Both the position numbers and the translations under genes were made by a program. A DNA stretch of 8,350 nt, from positions 1 to 8,350 of the forward strand of contig CANJJP010000054.1 of the NCBI GenBank assembly GCA_947474485.1, written 5' to 3'. The notes below the pieces were generated by a model. It searched no databases. It saw nothing but the letters and a program-made list of their open reading frames with translations, and had not been told where the DNA came from. Every line of letters begins with the position of its first letter. The stretch's first letter is position 1. This DNA is from Bacteroidota bacterium. GTDB lineage: Bacteria > Bacteroidota > Bacteroidia > B-17B0 > Aurantibacillaceae. This document shows positions 1-6,618 of this stretch, piece by piece.

Positions 1-1
1 T

Positions 2-10
2 TAATATTGC
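2..10 (+). promoter_or_regulatory. Candidate -7 promoter box for the OmpA/TPR lipoprotein gene
   Basis: The bases TAATATTGC match the Bacteroidota -7 consensus TAnnTTTG at all but one fixed position and are followed by C, as is common. The box lies about 37 bases before the start codon at 47, a plausible leader length. The matching -33 TTG element would fall outside the window, so it cannot be tested here. Assigned by motif only. Confidence 0.35.
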
Positions 11-46
11 ATCGCTATTAAAAAGTAACAAAACAATTATAAAAAC

Positions 47-1780
47 ATGCAAACCAATACGTTAAAAGTATTATCACTTGCCATAGGAACATCAGTATTA
101 TTTACTGCATGTGATGGATTAGGCAAAATGATTAAAAAACAAGACCTGATTACTTACGAAGTAACTCCAAAACCTCTTGAAATGCACGCAGACAGTGTTG
201 CTGTTTCTGTTTCAGGAAAGTATCCTGCTAAATTATTCGCTAAAAAAGCGGTAATTACAGTTACTCCGGTTATTAAATATAACGGTGGAGAGAAAAAATT
301 AAAGCCAGTTGTTTTAGTTGGTGAAAAGGCTACTGCTAGCGGAACAAAAATCGCTTACGAAAAAGGTGGCACATTCTCTTACACTGATAAAGTTGCTTAC
401 GAGCCAGGAATGAAAGTTGCAAAACTTGAAATCCAAGCGCAAGGAGCTGTTAAAAAGAAAACTAAAGATTTTAAAGGTAAAGAAATTGCTGATGGAACAA
501 TTATCACTCCATTATTGGTTCGTAACGATGAAAAAGGAATCTTAGCTAAAGATGCTTTTGTTAAATCGGTATCTGCTAACCAATCTGCTAGTATTTATTA
601 TACAGTTAATCAATCAGTAGTTCGTCCTGCAGAATTAAAAAGCGAAGAAGTGAAAGCTTTAACTGCTTTTATTGCTGCTAACGCAAAAAATACTACTTGG
701 TATGATTTCAAAGGATTAGAAGTTTCTGCTTATGCATCTCCTGATGGAGAGTTAAGCCTAAACCAAAATTTAGCTGGTGACCGTGCTAAGTCTGGTTCTA
801 ATGCATTAGCTTCTGAATTCAAAAAAGATAAAAACAAAGACAATACTTTCGGTAAAGATATCGCTGCTTACAAAACAGTTGTAACTGCTGAAGATTGGGA
901 TGGTTTCAAATCTTTAATGGAGCAATCTTCTATTGCCGACAAAGATCTAATTTTACGTGTACTTTCAATGTATGCTGATGGTGAGCAACGTGAAAAAGAA
1001 ATCAAAAATTTATCTAAAACTTACAAAGAAGTTGCTGATAAAATTTTACCAAAATTACGTCGTTCAGTTTTAACTGTTGTAGTTGACAAAAAATCTCGTA
1101 CTGACGAAATGATTAACCGTTTAGTTGATACTAACCCTGATTCATTATCAGTTGAAGAATTATTATACGCTGCTACATTAACTCAAGATGTAAATCGTCA
1201 AATGAATATCTTCAAATCAGCTGAGAAATATTACGCTGCTGATTGGAGAACTTCAAACAACTTAGGTGTTACTTATTTATTAACTAACAAAATTGCTGAC
1301 GCAAAATCTGCTTTCGAAAGAGCTGACAAAGCTTCTCCAAGCAACCAAACTGTACAAAACAACTTAGGTGCTTGTGTAGCTAAGAGTGGTGACAGAAAAG
1401 CTGCAATGGCTTATTACGAAAAAGCAGGTTCTTCTCCAGAAGTAAACTACAACAAAGGTGTTGTTTATGTAAGAGATGCAAAATACACTGAGGCAGTTTC
1501 TGCTTTCGGTTCTTACAAAGGATTTAACTTAGCTTTAGCTCAATTATTAGCTGGTAACCCTGAGTCGGTTAACGGTACAATTGATGCAAGCAACGAAAAA
1601 GATATGGCTATGAGTTTTTACTTAAAAGCTGTTGCTGCTGCAAGAAAAGGTGATGCTGCTGGTTTAGCTTCTTTAAAAACTGCAATCGAAAAAGATGCTT
1701 CTTTAAAAGCTTGGGCTAAAGATGATGCTGAGTTCTTAAAATGGAAAGACAATGCTGATTTCAAAGCATTAGTTAACTAA
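47..1780 (+). CDS. OmpA-like / TPR-repeat lipoprotein
   Basis: This is a 577-residue envelope lipoprotein of a type common in Bacteroidota. The N-terminus is a lipoprotein signal peptide: K7, a hydrophobic stretch, then FTAC with the lipidated Cys at residue 22. Residues ~180-345 resemble an OmpA-like domain: a strand around 'SIYYTVNQSVVRPAEL' (182-197), then 'YASPDG' (229-234), N239 and 'DRAKSG' (245-250), and the closing 'ILPKLRRS' (333-340). The Asp that contacts diaminopimelate in classical OmpA/Pal domains (HTD) is Ser231 here, while Arg246 is kept, so peptidoglycan binding is uncertain. Two good TPRs follow (~402-435 and ~436-467, NNLG...A..A(F/Y)..A pattern), then a helical Ala/Lys-rich tail. 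Codons are strongly biased to a few choices (gct, tta, aaa, gaa), suggesting high expression. It stands alone between a candidate promoter and a strong terminator. The exact role is unknown; it probably links or scaffolds envelope complexes (inference). Confidence 0.85.
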   Translation: MQTNTLKVLSLAIGTSVLFTACDGLGKMIKKQDLITYEVTPKPLEMHADSVAVSVSGKYPAKLFAKKAVITVTPVIKYNGGEKKLKPVVLVGEKATASGTKIAYEKGGTFSYTDKVAYEPGMKVAKLEIQAQGAVKKKTKDFKGKEIADGTIITPLLVRNDEKGILAKDAFVKSVSANQSASIYYTVNQSVVRPAELKSEEVKALTAFIAANAKNTTWYDFKGLEVSAYASPDGELSLNQNLAGDRAKSGSNALASEFKKDKNKDNTFGKDIAAYKTVVTAEDWDGFKSLMEQSSIADKDLILRVLSMYADGEQREKEIKNLSKTYKEVADKILPKLRRSVLTVVVDKKSRTDEMINRLVDTNPDSLSVEELLYAATLTQDVNRQMNIFKSAEKYYAADWRTSNNLGVTYLLTNKIADAKSAFERADKASPSNQTVQNNLGACVAKSGDRKAAMAYYEKAGSSPEVNYNKGVVYVRDAKYTEAVSAFGSYKGFNLALAQLLAGNPESVNGTIDASNEKDMAMSFYLKAVAAARKGDAAGLASLKTAIEKDASLKAWAKDDAEFLKWKDNADFKALVN

Positions 1781-1799
1781 GAAAAAATTATAATTGTTT

Positions 1800-1836
1800 A
1801 AAAAGCGGCTGTTAGAAATAACAGCCGCTTTTTTTT
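1800..1836 (+). terminator. Strong intrinsic terminator after the lipoprotein gene
   Basis: A perfect 15-bp inverted repeat (1800-1814 with 1819-1833) has a GAAA tetraloop at 1815-1818. The core of the stem is GC-rich (gcggctgtta), and an eight-T run covers 1829-1836. It begins 20 bases past the stop codon of the lipoprotein gene and should end that transcript. The A-rich left flank is short, so efficient termination on the other strand is less certain. Confidence 0.93.
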
Positions 1837-1839
1837 GAC

Positions 1840-1873
1840 TTCAACTCAGGAGGCAATTTGTCCCTTAGTTGAA
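1840..1873. repeat. Imperfect inverted repeat just past the terminator
   Basis: The 11-base arms at 1840-1850 (ttcaactcagg) and 1863-1873 (ccttagttgaa) pair at 10 of 11 positions around a 12-base loop. There is no T run, so it is not a second terminator. It could be a regulatory hairpin, the remnant of a small repetitive element, or chance; no second copy occurs in this window. Confidence 0.4.
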
Positions 1874-2030
1874 ATAAAATTAAACCTAATAGCAAAGAAC
1901 TAAACCATAGCTTGAAAAAATTGAAATGAGTTGTATCTATTTTATATATCAGATGATTTATAGTAGTATAAACAAATTTGAACTAATAAGCCTGAGAAAT
2001 CCTCCGAAAAAAATTGCAGAACAAAGAAGT

Positions 2031-2624
2031 ATGGAGACACTTGTAAAATTAACAGTACTACTTTTTTGTATTTCAATAAGCCTTCTGGGACAGGAAACGA
2101 AAATCCACTCAGGCATTAGGAATGTTGAATTAAAAATGACTTTTCCTAGTATTTATTTTAAACACAAATCGACAGACTATTGTTTAATGCCGTATTCTGT
2201 TGACTCGTGTTTGAAGTACATTGCAGCTAATATAAAGCGCCTAAACAGTTACCCTATTTGGCGAGATAGCAGCGAAATAGAACTGTTGACTGCCAGTCGT
2301 ATTCTAAAGATAAAAGCCGATCTAAATAAATTTACCACAATAAATAAAATTAAATTTCAGACGATGGGAAACAAACAAAAAATTTCTCAATTGACGATTA
2401 ACAAAAGCGCAGATCAAAAACAAAGAGAGTACTTATTATCTTTAAATAGCGTACTTGACGTTAGTGGCACTATTCTTCAAAAGAATAAATTGAAAAAGAA
2501 AGGGCATCCAGACCGCCCAAGAATTTGGTGTTTTAGTTGTTGGAAAAACCATCGCTTTTCAAAAAGTTATAGGTTACACTTAAAGAAGAAAAAAGAGTTT
2601 GAATCGAAAAAAATCAATATATAA
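2031..2624 (+). CDS. Secreted hypothetical protein with basic CxxC-containing C-terminus
   Basis: I do not recognise this gene's function. The frame is open from 1926, but the ATG at 2031 is preferred because it places a signal peptide at the N-terminus: K6, a hydrophobic core at residues 7-19, and likely cleavage after G20 before Q21. The 35 residues upstream have no recognisable character. The resulting protein has 197 residues. The middle (~40-95) is the most protein-like part, with 'MPYSVDSC' (53-60) and 'PIWRDSSE' (75-82). The C-terminal third is strongly basic and holds WCFSCW (C167 and C170) followed by His- and Lys/Arg-rich sequence. Cys51, Cys60, Cys167 and Cys170 could form disulfides after export, or the CxxC could bind metal or act in redox; all this is inference. 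It has no close operon partner: a terminator lies upstream, and 178 bp separate it from the SOD gene. No convincing SD or terminator of its own is visible. Confidence 0.65.
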   Translation: METLVKLTVLLFCISISLLGQETKIHSGIRNVELKMTFPSIYFKHKSTDYCLMPYSVDSCLKYIAANIKRLNSYPIWRDSSEIELLTASRILKIKADLNKFTTINKIKFQTMGNKQKISQLTINKSADQKQREYLLSLNSVLDVSGTILQKNKLKKKGHPDRPRIWCFSCWKNHRFSKSYRLHLKKKKEFESKKINI

Positions 2625-2642
2625 TTATAATAAGTAACGATG

Positions 2643-2681
2643 GCTAATGTCGGAAGGATAAAAATGTTTTCAGGCATTAGC
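2643..2681. repeat. Inverted repeat downstream of the secreted hypothetical gene
   Basis: The bases gctaatg (2643-2649) and cattagc (2675-2681) are perfect 7-base complements around a 25-base spacer. No T run follows on either strand, so it is a poor intrinsic terminator. It may be a weak 3' hairpin, an operator-like site for the downstream SOD gene, or chance; the sequence does not decide. Confidence 0.3.
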
Positions 2682-2761
2682 AACAAAAACATCATATACA
2701 CTGCAATTAACCCTTAACAAATTTTCCAATAAATTTCCTATTAAACCAATTTCATAAATCG

Positions 2762-2770
2762 TATATTAGC
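2762..2770 (+). promoter_or_regulatory. Candidate -7 promoter box for the superoxide dismutase gene
   Basis: TATATTAGC differs at one fixed position from the Bacteroidota -7 consensus TAnnTTTG and carries the usual following C. It lies about 32 bases before the start codon at 2803. I see no clear TTG at the expected -33 position, so the call rests on the -7 box and its placement. The rest of 2682-2802 is very AT-rich, with no other recognisable site. Confidence 0.4.
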
Positions 2771-2802
2771 GGTTCAAAAATTAATCATTAAAACTATAAA
2801 AT

Positions 2803-3411
2803 ATGGCATTTGAATTACCTGCGTTAGCATACGCACCAACCGCTTTAGAGCCGCATATTGATGCAAAAACAATGGAAATACACCATGGTAAACATCACCA
2901 GGCTTATGTAACAAATTTAAACGCTGCCATTGCTGGCACTGATGCTGAGAAATTAAGCATTGAAGAGATTTGCAAAAACATTTCTAAGTACCCAATGCCA
3001 GTTCGTAACAACGGTGGTGGGCATTACAACCACTCATTATTTTGGACTTTAATGGCTCCAAATGCAGGCGGTAACCCAACTGGCGACTTAGCTGCTGCTA
3101 TCGACAAAGCTTTTGGGAACTTAGATGAGTTTAAAAAACAATTTGCAACAGCTGCTGCTACTCGTTTTGGTAGCGGTTGGGCTTGGTTATGCGTAAAAGA
3201 AGATAAATCTCTTTGTGTGTGCTCAACTCCAAACCAAGATAATCCTTTAATGGACATTGCAGAATGTAAAGGAACTCCAATTTTAGCTTTAGATGTGTGG
3301 GAACACGCGTACTATTTACATTACCAAAATCGTCGCCCAGATTACGTAGGTGCATTTTGGAACGTAATTAACTGGACAAAAGTTGCTGAATTATACAAAA
3401 ATGCGATGTAA
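2803..3411 (+). CDS. sodA: Superoxide dismutase, Fe/Mn family, Mn-type residues
   Basis: This cytosolic enzyme converts two superoxide ions to oxygen and hydrogen peroxide. Its 202 residues are the normal full length, and there is no signal peptide. The four metal ligands are present: His27 (in 'HHGKHHQAYV'), His77 (in 'HYNHSLFW'), Asp164 and His168 (in 'DVWEHAYYLHY'). The second-sphere residues favour manganese: 'GGGH' before the second ligand (71-74) instead of the AAQ seen in iron enzymes, and Gln145 in 'NQDNPLM' where iron enzymes usually have 'NAG'. Metal use cannot be proven from sequence, and Bacteroidota enzymes such as that of Porphyromonas gingivalis can work with either metal, so the symbol is by analogy. 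The start fits the family N-terminus 'AFELPALAYA'. The gene is a single transcription unit, with a candidate promoter upstream and a strong terminator 34 bases after the stop. Confidence 0.97.
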   Translation: MAFELPALAYAPTALEPHIDAKTMEIHHGKHHQAYVTNLNAAIAGTDAEKLSIEEICKNISKYPMPVRNNGGGHYNHSLFWTLMAPNAGGNPTGDLAAAIDKAFGNLDEFKKQFATAAATRFGSGWAWLCVKEDKSLCVCSTPNQDNPLMDIAECKGTPILALDVWEHAYYLHYQNRRPDYVGAFWNVINWTKVAELYKNAM

Positions 3412-3444
3412 TTGATATACATCATATTGTTAATACATTCCAAT

Positions 3445-3476
3445 AAAAAAGTCTCGACAAGTGTCGAGACTTTTTT
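3445..3476 (+). terminator. Intrinsic terminator after sodA, possibly bidirectional
   Basis: The core stem pairs gtctcgac (3451-3458) with gtcgagac (3463-3470) around a four-base AAGT loop. It is extended by six A residues on the left (3445-3450) and six T residues on the right (3471-3476). The flanking A and T runs give a U-tract on either strand, so it could also stop antisense transcription. It separates sodA from the downstream TM2 gene, which begins 22 bases later. Confidence 0.92.
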
Positions 3477-3497
3477 AATTTTAGACTGTTGTAAGCC

Positions 3498-3971
3498 ATG
3501 AAAAATTTAGCATTTCTACTTTTTGTTATATGTTTATTTGTTTGTAAAATAACAAATGCTGGTAATGTAATTTCTGAACCGGATACATTACAAAGTAAAG
3601 GCAACACACAAAGTGATTCGAAAATTATTACTGGTGAATGGATTTTGTTTGAGCACAAAGAAAATAAACAAAATATAGAACTTGATTCGATAAAAATAAA
3701 TGAAATAATAATTGATGATAAGGTAAGTGTTGACAAACTTAAACGTAGAAAAAAAATAATTGCAACGCTGCTTGCCTTTCCTTTGCCTTGTGGTATAATT
3801 GGTTTGCATAGAGTTTATTTAGGAACCAAACCTTATGTGCCACTAGTTTATATTGCCACCTTTGGCGGTGCTGCAGGTATTATCCCATTTATTGATTTTA
3901 TTGTTCTGCTTTTAGAAAAAGACATAAGTAAATACGAAAACAACCCAAATGTTATCATGTGGGCAAATTAA
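3498..3971 (+). CDS. TM2-domain membrane protein with signal peptide
   Basis: This 157-residue protein has three parts. The N-terminus is a signal peptide (residues 1-21, hydrophobic core 4-16, likely cleavage after TNA). Residues 22-80 are a polar, charged linker exposed outside the cytoplasm. Residues ~81-139 form a TM2 domain: a basic 'KLKRRKK' stretch, a first helix (~87-103), the signature 'GLHRVYLGT' (102-110), and a second helix (~114-139) containing the typical Asp133 in 'PFIDFIV'. TM2 proteins are common in Bacteroidota, but their biochemical role is not established. The stop is 5 bp before the preferred start of the SixA-like gene, so the two are probably cotranscribed. The gene begins 22 bases after a terminator; no clear -7 box is visible in that short gap, so a promoter overlapping the terminator or read-through is needed. 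Confidence 0.85.
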   Translation: MKNLAFLLFVICLFVCKITNAGNVISEPDTLQSKGNTQSDSKIITGEWILFEHKENKQNIELDSIKINEIIIDDKVSVDKLKRRKKIIATLLAFPLPCGIIGLHRVYLGTKPYVPLVYIATFGGAAGIIPFIDFIVLLLEKDISKYENNPNVIMWAN

Positions 3972-3976
3972 ATTAT

Positions 3977-4477
3977 ATGAAGACACTTTATTTGGTTCGA
4001 CATGCAAAATCTGATTGGGGAAACGAAAATCTGAAAGATATTGATCGTCCATTAAACCAAAGAGGTTATAATGATGCGTATTTACTAAGCAAACAATTTG
4101 CTAAAGAACATGCGCACCCACAATTAGTAATGACCAGCACAGCAACGCGAGCTTACTCAACCTGCACAATTTTCGCTCGTGCCTTAAATTACAAAGAAGA
4201 AAACATTTTACTTGTTCCGCAAATTTACGAAGCTCCTGTTGATTCAATATTATCAAGTATTGCGGCAATAGATGATAAAACAAATAGTTTAATGGTATTT
4301 GGACACAACCCGGGTTTTACCAATACATTTAATGAAATAAGCGATTCGGACATAGATGATTTACCAACTTGCGGAATACTGGGAATAAAATTCGACATTA
4401 AAAGTTGGAATGAAATTTATACAAAAAAAGGAAAAGCATTTTTATCCTTGCTCCCAAAAAACTTTAGAGAATCATAA
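3977..4477 (+). CDS. sixA: SixA-like phosphohistidine phosphatase (histidine phosphatase superfamily)
   Basis: This 166-residue protein belongs to the short SixA-type branch of the histidine phosphatase (phosphoglycerate mutase-like) superfamily. The phosphate pocket is complete: 'LVRHAKSDW' with Arg8 and the nucleophile His9, Arg58 in 'TSTATRAYS', the acid Glu85 in 'QIYEAP', and the second His110 in 'VFGHNPG'. In E. coli, SixA removes phosphate from the His of phosphotransfer proteins; the substrate here is unknown. The ATG at 3977 is chosen because it puts the RHA motif at residues 8-10, as in the family. A GTG at 3959 would add six residues and overlap the TM2 gene by 13 bases. There is no signal peptide, so it is cytosolic. 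It lies 5 bp after the TM2 gene and 44 bp before the polyphosphate kinase gene, which makes phosphohistidine during its cycle. The symbol is by similarity of motif and size. Confidence 0.88.
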   Translation: MKTLYLVRHAKSDWGNENLKDIDRPLNQRGYNDAYLLSKQFAKEHAHPQLVMTSTATRAYSTCTIFARALNYKEENILLVPQIYEAPVDSILSSIAAIDDKTNSLMVFGHNPGFTNTFNEISDSDIDDLPTCGILGIKFDIKSWNEIYTKKGKAFLSLLPKNFRES

Positions 4478-4510
4478 CATAAACATAACAATACACTTTA
4501 CACAAAATTT

Positions 4511-4519
4511 TATATTCGC
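4511..4519 (+). promoter_or_regulatory. Weak candidate -7 box in front of ppk
   Basis: TATATTCGC differs at one fixed position from the Bacteroidota -7 consensus and resembles the box before sodA (TATATTAGC). It ends only two bases before the ppk ATG at 4522, so a transcript starting from it would be almost or completely leaderless. I see no TTG at the expected upstream spacing. It may be a real internal promoter of the polyphosphate genes or a chance AT-rich match. Confidence 0.22.
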
Positions 4520-4521
4520 CG

Positions 4522-6618
4522 ATGCCAAAAAAGACTTTACCCTACATTAATAGAGAAATAGCATGGCTTTCGTTTAACGAAAGAGTATTGCAAGAAGCGG
4601 CAGACATAACCACTCCATTAATCGAAAGAATAAAATTCTTAGGGATATACTCTAACAACCGTGATGAGTTTTATCGTGTTCGTGTTGCTACAGTTAAGAG
4701 AATGACTAAGCTAGGCAGAAGAGCAATCCCATTAATTGGAGATGAACCCACTGCTTTACTTAATACTATTTTAAAACGGGTAATCGAACAACAAAAAAAG
4801 TTTGAGGTTATCTATCAAAATATTTTAAAGGAATTAGAAAAAAATAATATTCACATCATTGATGAAGGTCATTTAGATGCGGAGCAACAAGTGTATGTGA
4901 AAAATTATTTTCAAACGGAAATTGTATCTAATCTTTTTCCGATAATGATTGATCAAAGCACAGCATTTCCATACTTAAAAGATAAATCGAGTTATTTATA
5001 CGTTCGCTTGGTTTCAGTAAATCAAGCGAAACAAAAAAACAAATTTGCTGTTATTGAAGTGCCTACAAGCAGCTCATCTCGCTTTGTTGTTTTACCAACT
5101 AAACGCAATAAACAATACATAATTCTATTAGATGATGTAATTCGTTTTTGCTTAGATGAGATATTTGAAGTGTTTGGCTACAAAGCAATGGAAGCTTATA
5201 ATATTAAGCTTACACGTGATGCTGAATTAGATTTAGACAATGACTTATCTCAAAGTTTGTTAGAAAAAGTAAGTGAAGGATTAAAACATCGTAAAAAAGG
5301 AAATCCAGTGCGTTTGGTGTACGATGGAGAGTTGCCAAAAGACATGCTTTCTTTTATGATGAAGAAATTAAATTTCACTAAAAAAGATGCGCCAATTCCG
5401 GGAGGTAGATATCATAACTTTAAAGATTTTATAAAATTCCCTAATCTTGGCAGAAAAGATTTATTGTATAAACACGAAAGACCATTAAATCATAAATACC
5501 TATACGACCCAAAGCAAAGTATAATCGACATAATTAAAAAACGAGATTTACTTCTTTACTATCCATACCACTCATTTGATAAAATAATTGCTTTGCTGCG
5601 TGAAGCATCAATGGAACCAACCGTTGAATCAATAAAAATTACATTGTACCGTGTTGCTGATTCATCTAAAATTGCAAATGCACTAATAAACGCAATTAAA
5701 AACGGAAAACAAGTAACTGTTGTTGTTGAACTTCAAGCTCGCTTTGACGAAGAAAATAATATTTACTGGGCAAATAAATTGAATGATGAAGGAGCCACTG
5801 TAATTTATGGTGTTCCTCGCCTAAAAGTACATTCCAAATTATTCCTTATTACTATGCGAGATAAAGGCAAGGAAACTAGCATTGCTCATATAGGTACCGG
5901 TAACTTCAACGAAAACACAGCGAAAATATACACAGATGCTAGTTTACTTACATCAGATAAACGAATTACTGATGAGGCAAATCAAGTATTTACTTTCTTT
6001 CAAGATAACTTCAGAGTAGGCAATTTTAAAAATATTGCAGTTTCTCCTTTTAACATGAGAAGTTCTTTATTAGGATTAATTTCTAGAGAAATTGCCAATG
6101 CTAAAGAAGGCAAAGATGCTTACATGATAATTAAAGTAAATAATTTAGTTGACAAAGAACTAGTAAATAAACTTTATGACGCTTCAGCAGCAGGAGTTAA
6201 AATAAAGTTAATCATAAGAGGTTCCTGCTCTATTGCTTGTGGTATAAAGGGTGTAAGTGAAAACATAGAAGGCGTTTGTATTGTAGACAAATATTTAGAG
6301 CATAGCAGGATTTTCGTTTTTGGTAATAATGGTAACGAGCGAATGTTTATTTCATCTGCCGATTGGATGTCGCGTAATTTGGATCAACGTTGTGAAGTAG
6401 CAGTACCTATTTATGATAAAGAAATACAATTGCAATTAAAAACCATTTTAGACATACAACTAAAAAGTAATTTCAAAACTAGAATTCTCGACGCTACACT
6501 ATCTAATACTTACAAAAAGAGAGCAATTCGCGAAAAGCAAATTCGAGCTCAAGATGCTATTTATGAGTATCTATTAAATGACAAACAAACTTATTTAAAA
6601 CAAATTACAACAAAATGA
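4522..6618 (+). CDS. ppk1: Polyphosphate kinase 1
   Basis: PPK1 reversibly transfers the terminal phosphate of ATP to a growing inorganic polyphosphate chain. The 698 residues are the normal full length (E. coli 688). The four expected parts are present: an N-terminal domain opening with 'YINREIAWLSFNERVLQEA' and 'SNNRDEFYRVR' (44-54), a head domain to about residue 320, and two phospholipase-D-like catalytic domains. Catalytic and phosphate-binding residues sit two positions after their E. coli equivalents: Arg377 ('ITLYRVA'), Arg407 ('LQARFDEE'), the autophosphorylated His437 ('LKVHSKLFLI'), His456 ('HIGTGNFNE') and His594 ('YLEHSRIFVF'). Polyphosphate supports stress survival and phosphate storage in many bacteria. 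The gene follows the SixA-like gene by 44 bp and overlaps the exopolyphosphatase gene by four bases, giving synthesis and degradation from one operon. No truncation or missing active-site residue is seen. Confidence 0.98.
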   Translation: MPKKTLPYINREIAWLSFNERVLQEAADITTPLIERIKFLGIYSNNRDEFYRVRVATVKRMTKLGRRAIPLIGDEPTALLNTILKRVIEQQKKFEVIYQNILKELEKNNIHIIDEGHLDAEQQVYVKNYFQTEIVSNLFPIMIDQSTAFPYLKDKSSYLYVRLVSVNQAKQKNKFAVIEVPTSSSSRFVVLPTKRNKQYIILLDDVIRFCLDEIFEVFGYKAMEAYNIKLTRDAELDLDNDLSQSLLEKVSEGLKHRKKGNPVRLVYDGELPKDMLSFMMKKLNFTKKDAPIPGGRYHNFKDFIKFPNLGRKDLLYKHERPLNHKYLYDPKQSIIDIIKKRDLLLYYPYHSFDKIIALLREASMEPTVESIKITLYRVADSSKIANALINAIKNGKQVTVVVELQARFDEENNIYWANKLNDEGATVIYGVPRLKVHSKLFLITMRDKGKETSIAHIGTGNFNENTAKIYTDASLLTSDKRITDEANQVFTFFQDNFRVGNFKNIAVSPFNMRSSLLGLISREIANAKEGKDAYMIIKVNNLVDKELVNKLYDASAAGVKIKLIIRGSCSIACGIKGVSENIEGVCIVDKYLEHSRIFVFGNNGNERMFISSADWMSRNLDQRCEVAVPIYDKEIQLQLKTILDIQLKSNFKTRILDATLSNTYKKRAIREKQIRAQDAIYEYLLNDKQTYLKQITTK

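Noticed and set aside
1781..2030. Possible tRNA, small RNA or insertion sequence remnant in the intergenic region
   Set aside because: Apart from the terminator and one hairpin, I saw no cloverleaf, no transposase fragment and no target-site duplication.
2109..2680. Direct repeat tcaggcattag at 2109-2119 and 2670-2680
   Set aside because: It is an 11-base match with no extension on either side; one copy lies inside a coding region. Such matches are expected by chance in several kilobases of AT-rich DNA.
3024..3355. Two open frames (77 and 65 codons) on the - strand within sodA
   Set aside because: They are antisense to the conserved SOD metal-binding motifs and overlap each other; they are shadows of a real gene.
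3422..3736. Open frame of 104 codons on the - strand
   Set aside because: It runs antisense through the start of the TM2 gene and includes the sodA terminator stem. Its product has no recognisable domain, and the opposite frame encodes a clear signal peptide.
3959..3976. GTG start adding six residues to the SixA-like protein
   Set aside because: The ATG at 3977 places the RHA motif at the family-typical position and leaves a clean 5-bp gap after the TM2 gene.
3588..4283. Open frames of 73 and 60 codons on the - strand across the TM2 and SixA-like genes
   Set aside because: Both are antisense to well-supported domains, and the translations look like low-complexity AT-rich shadow sequence.
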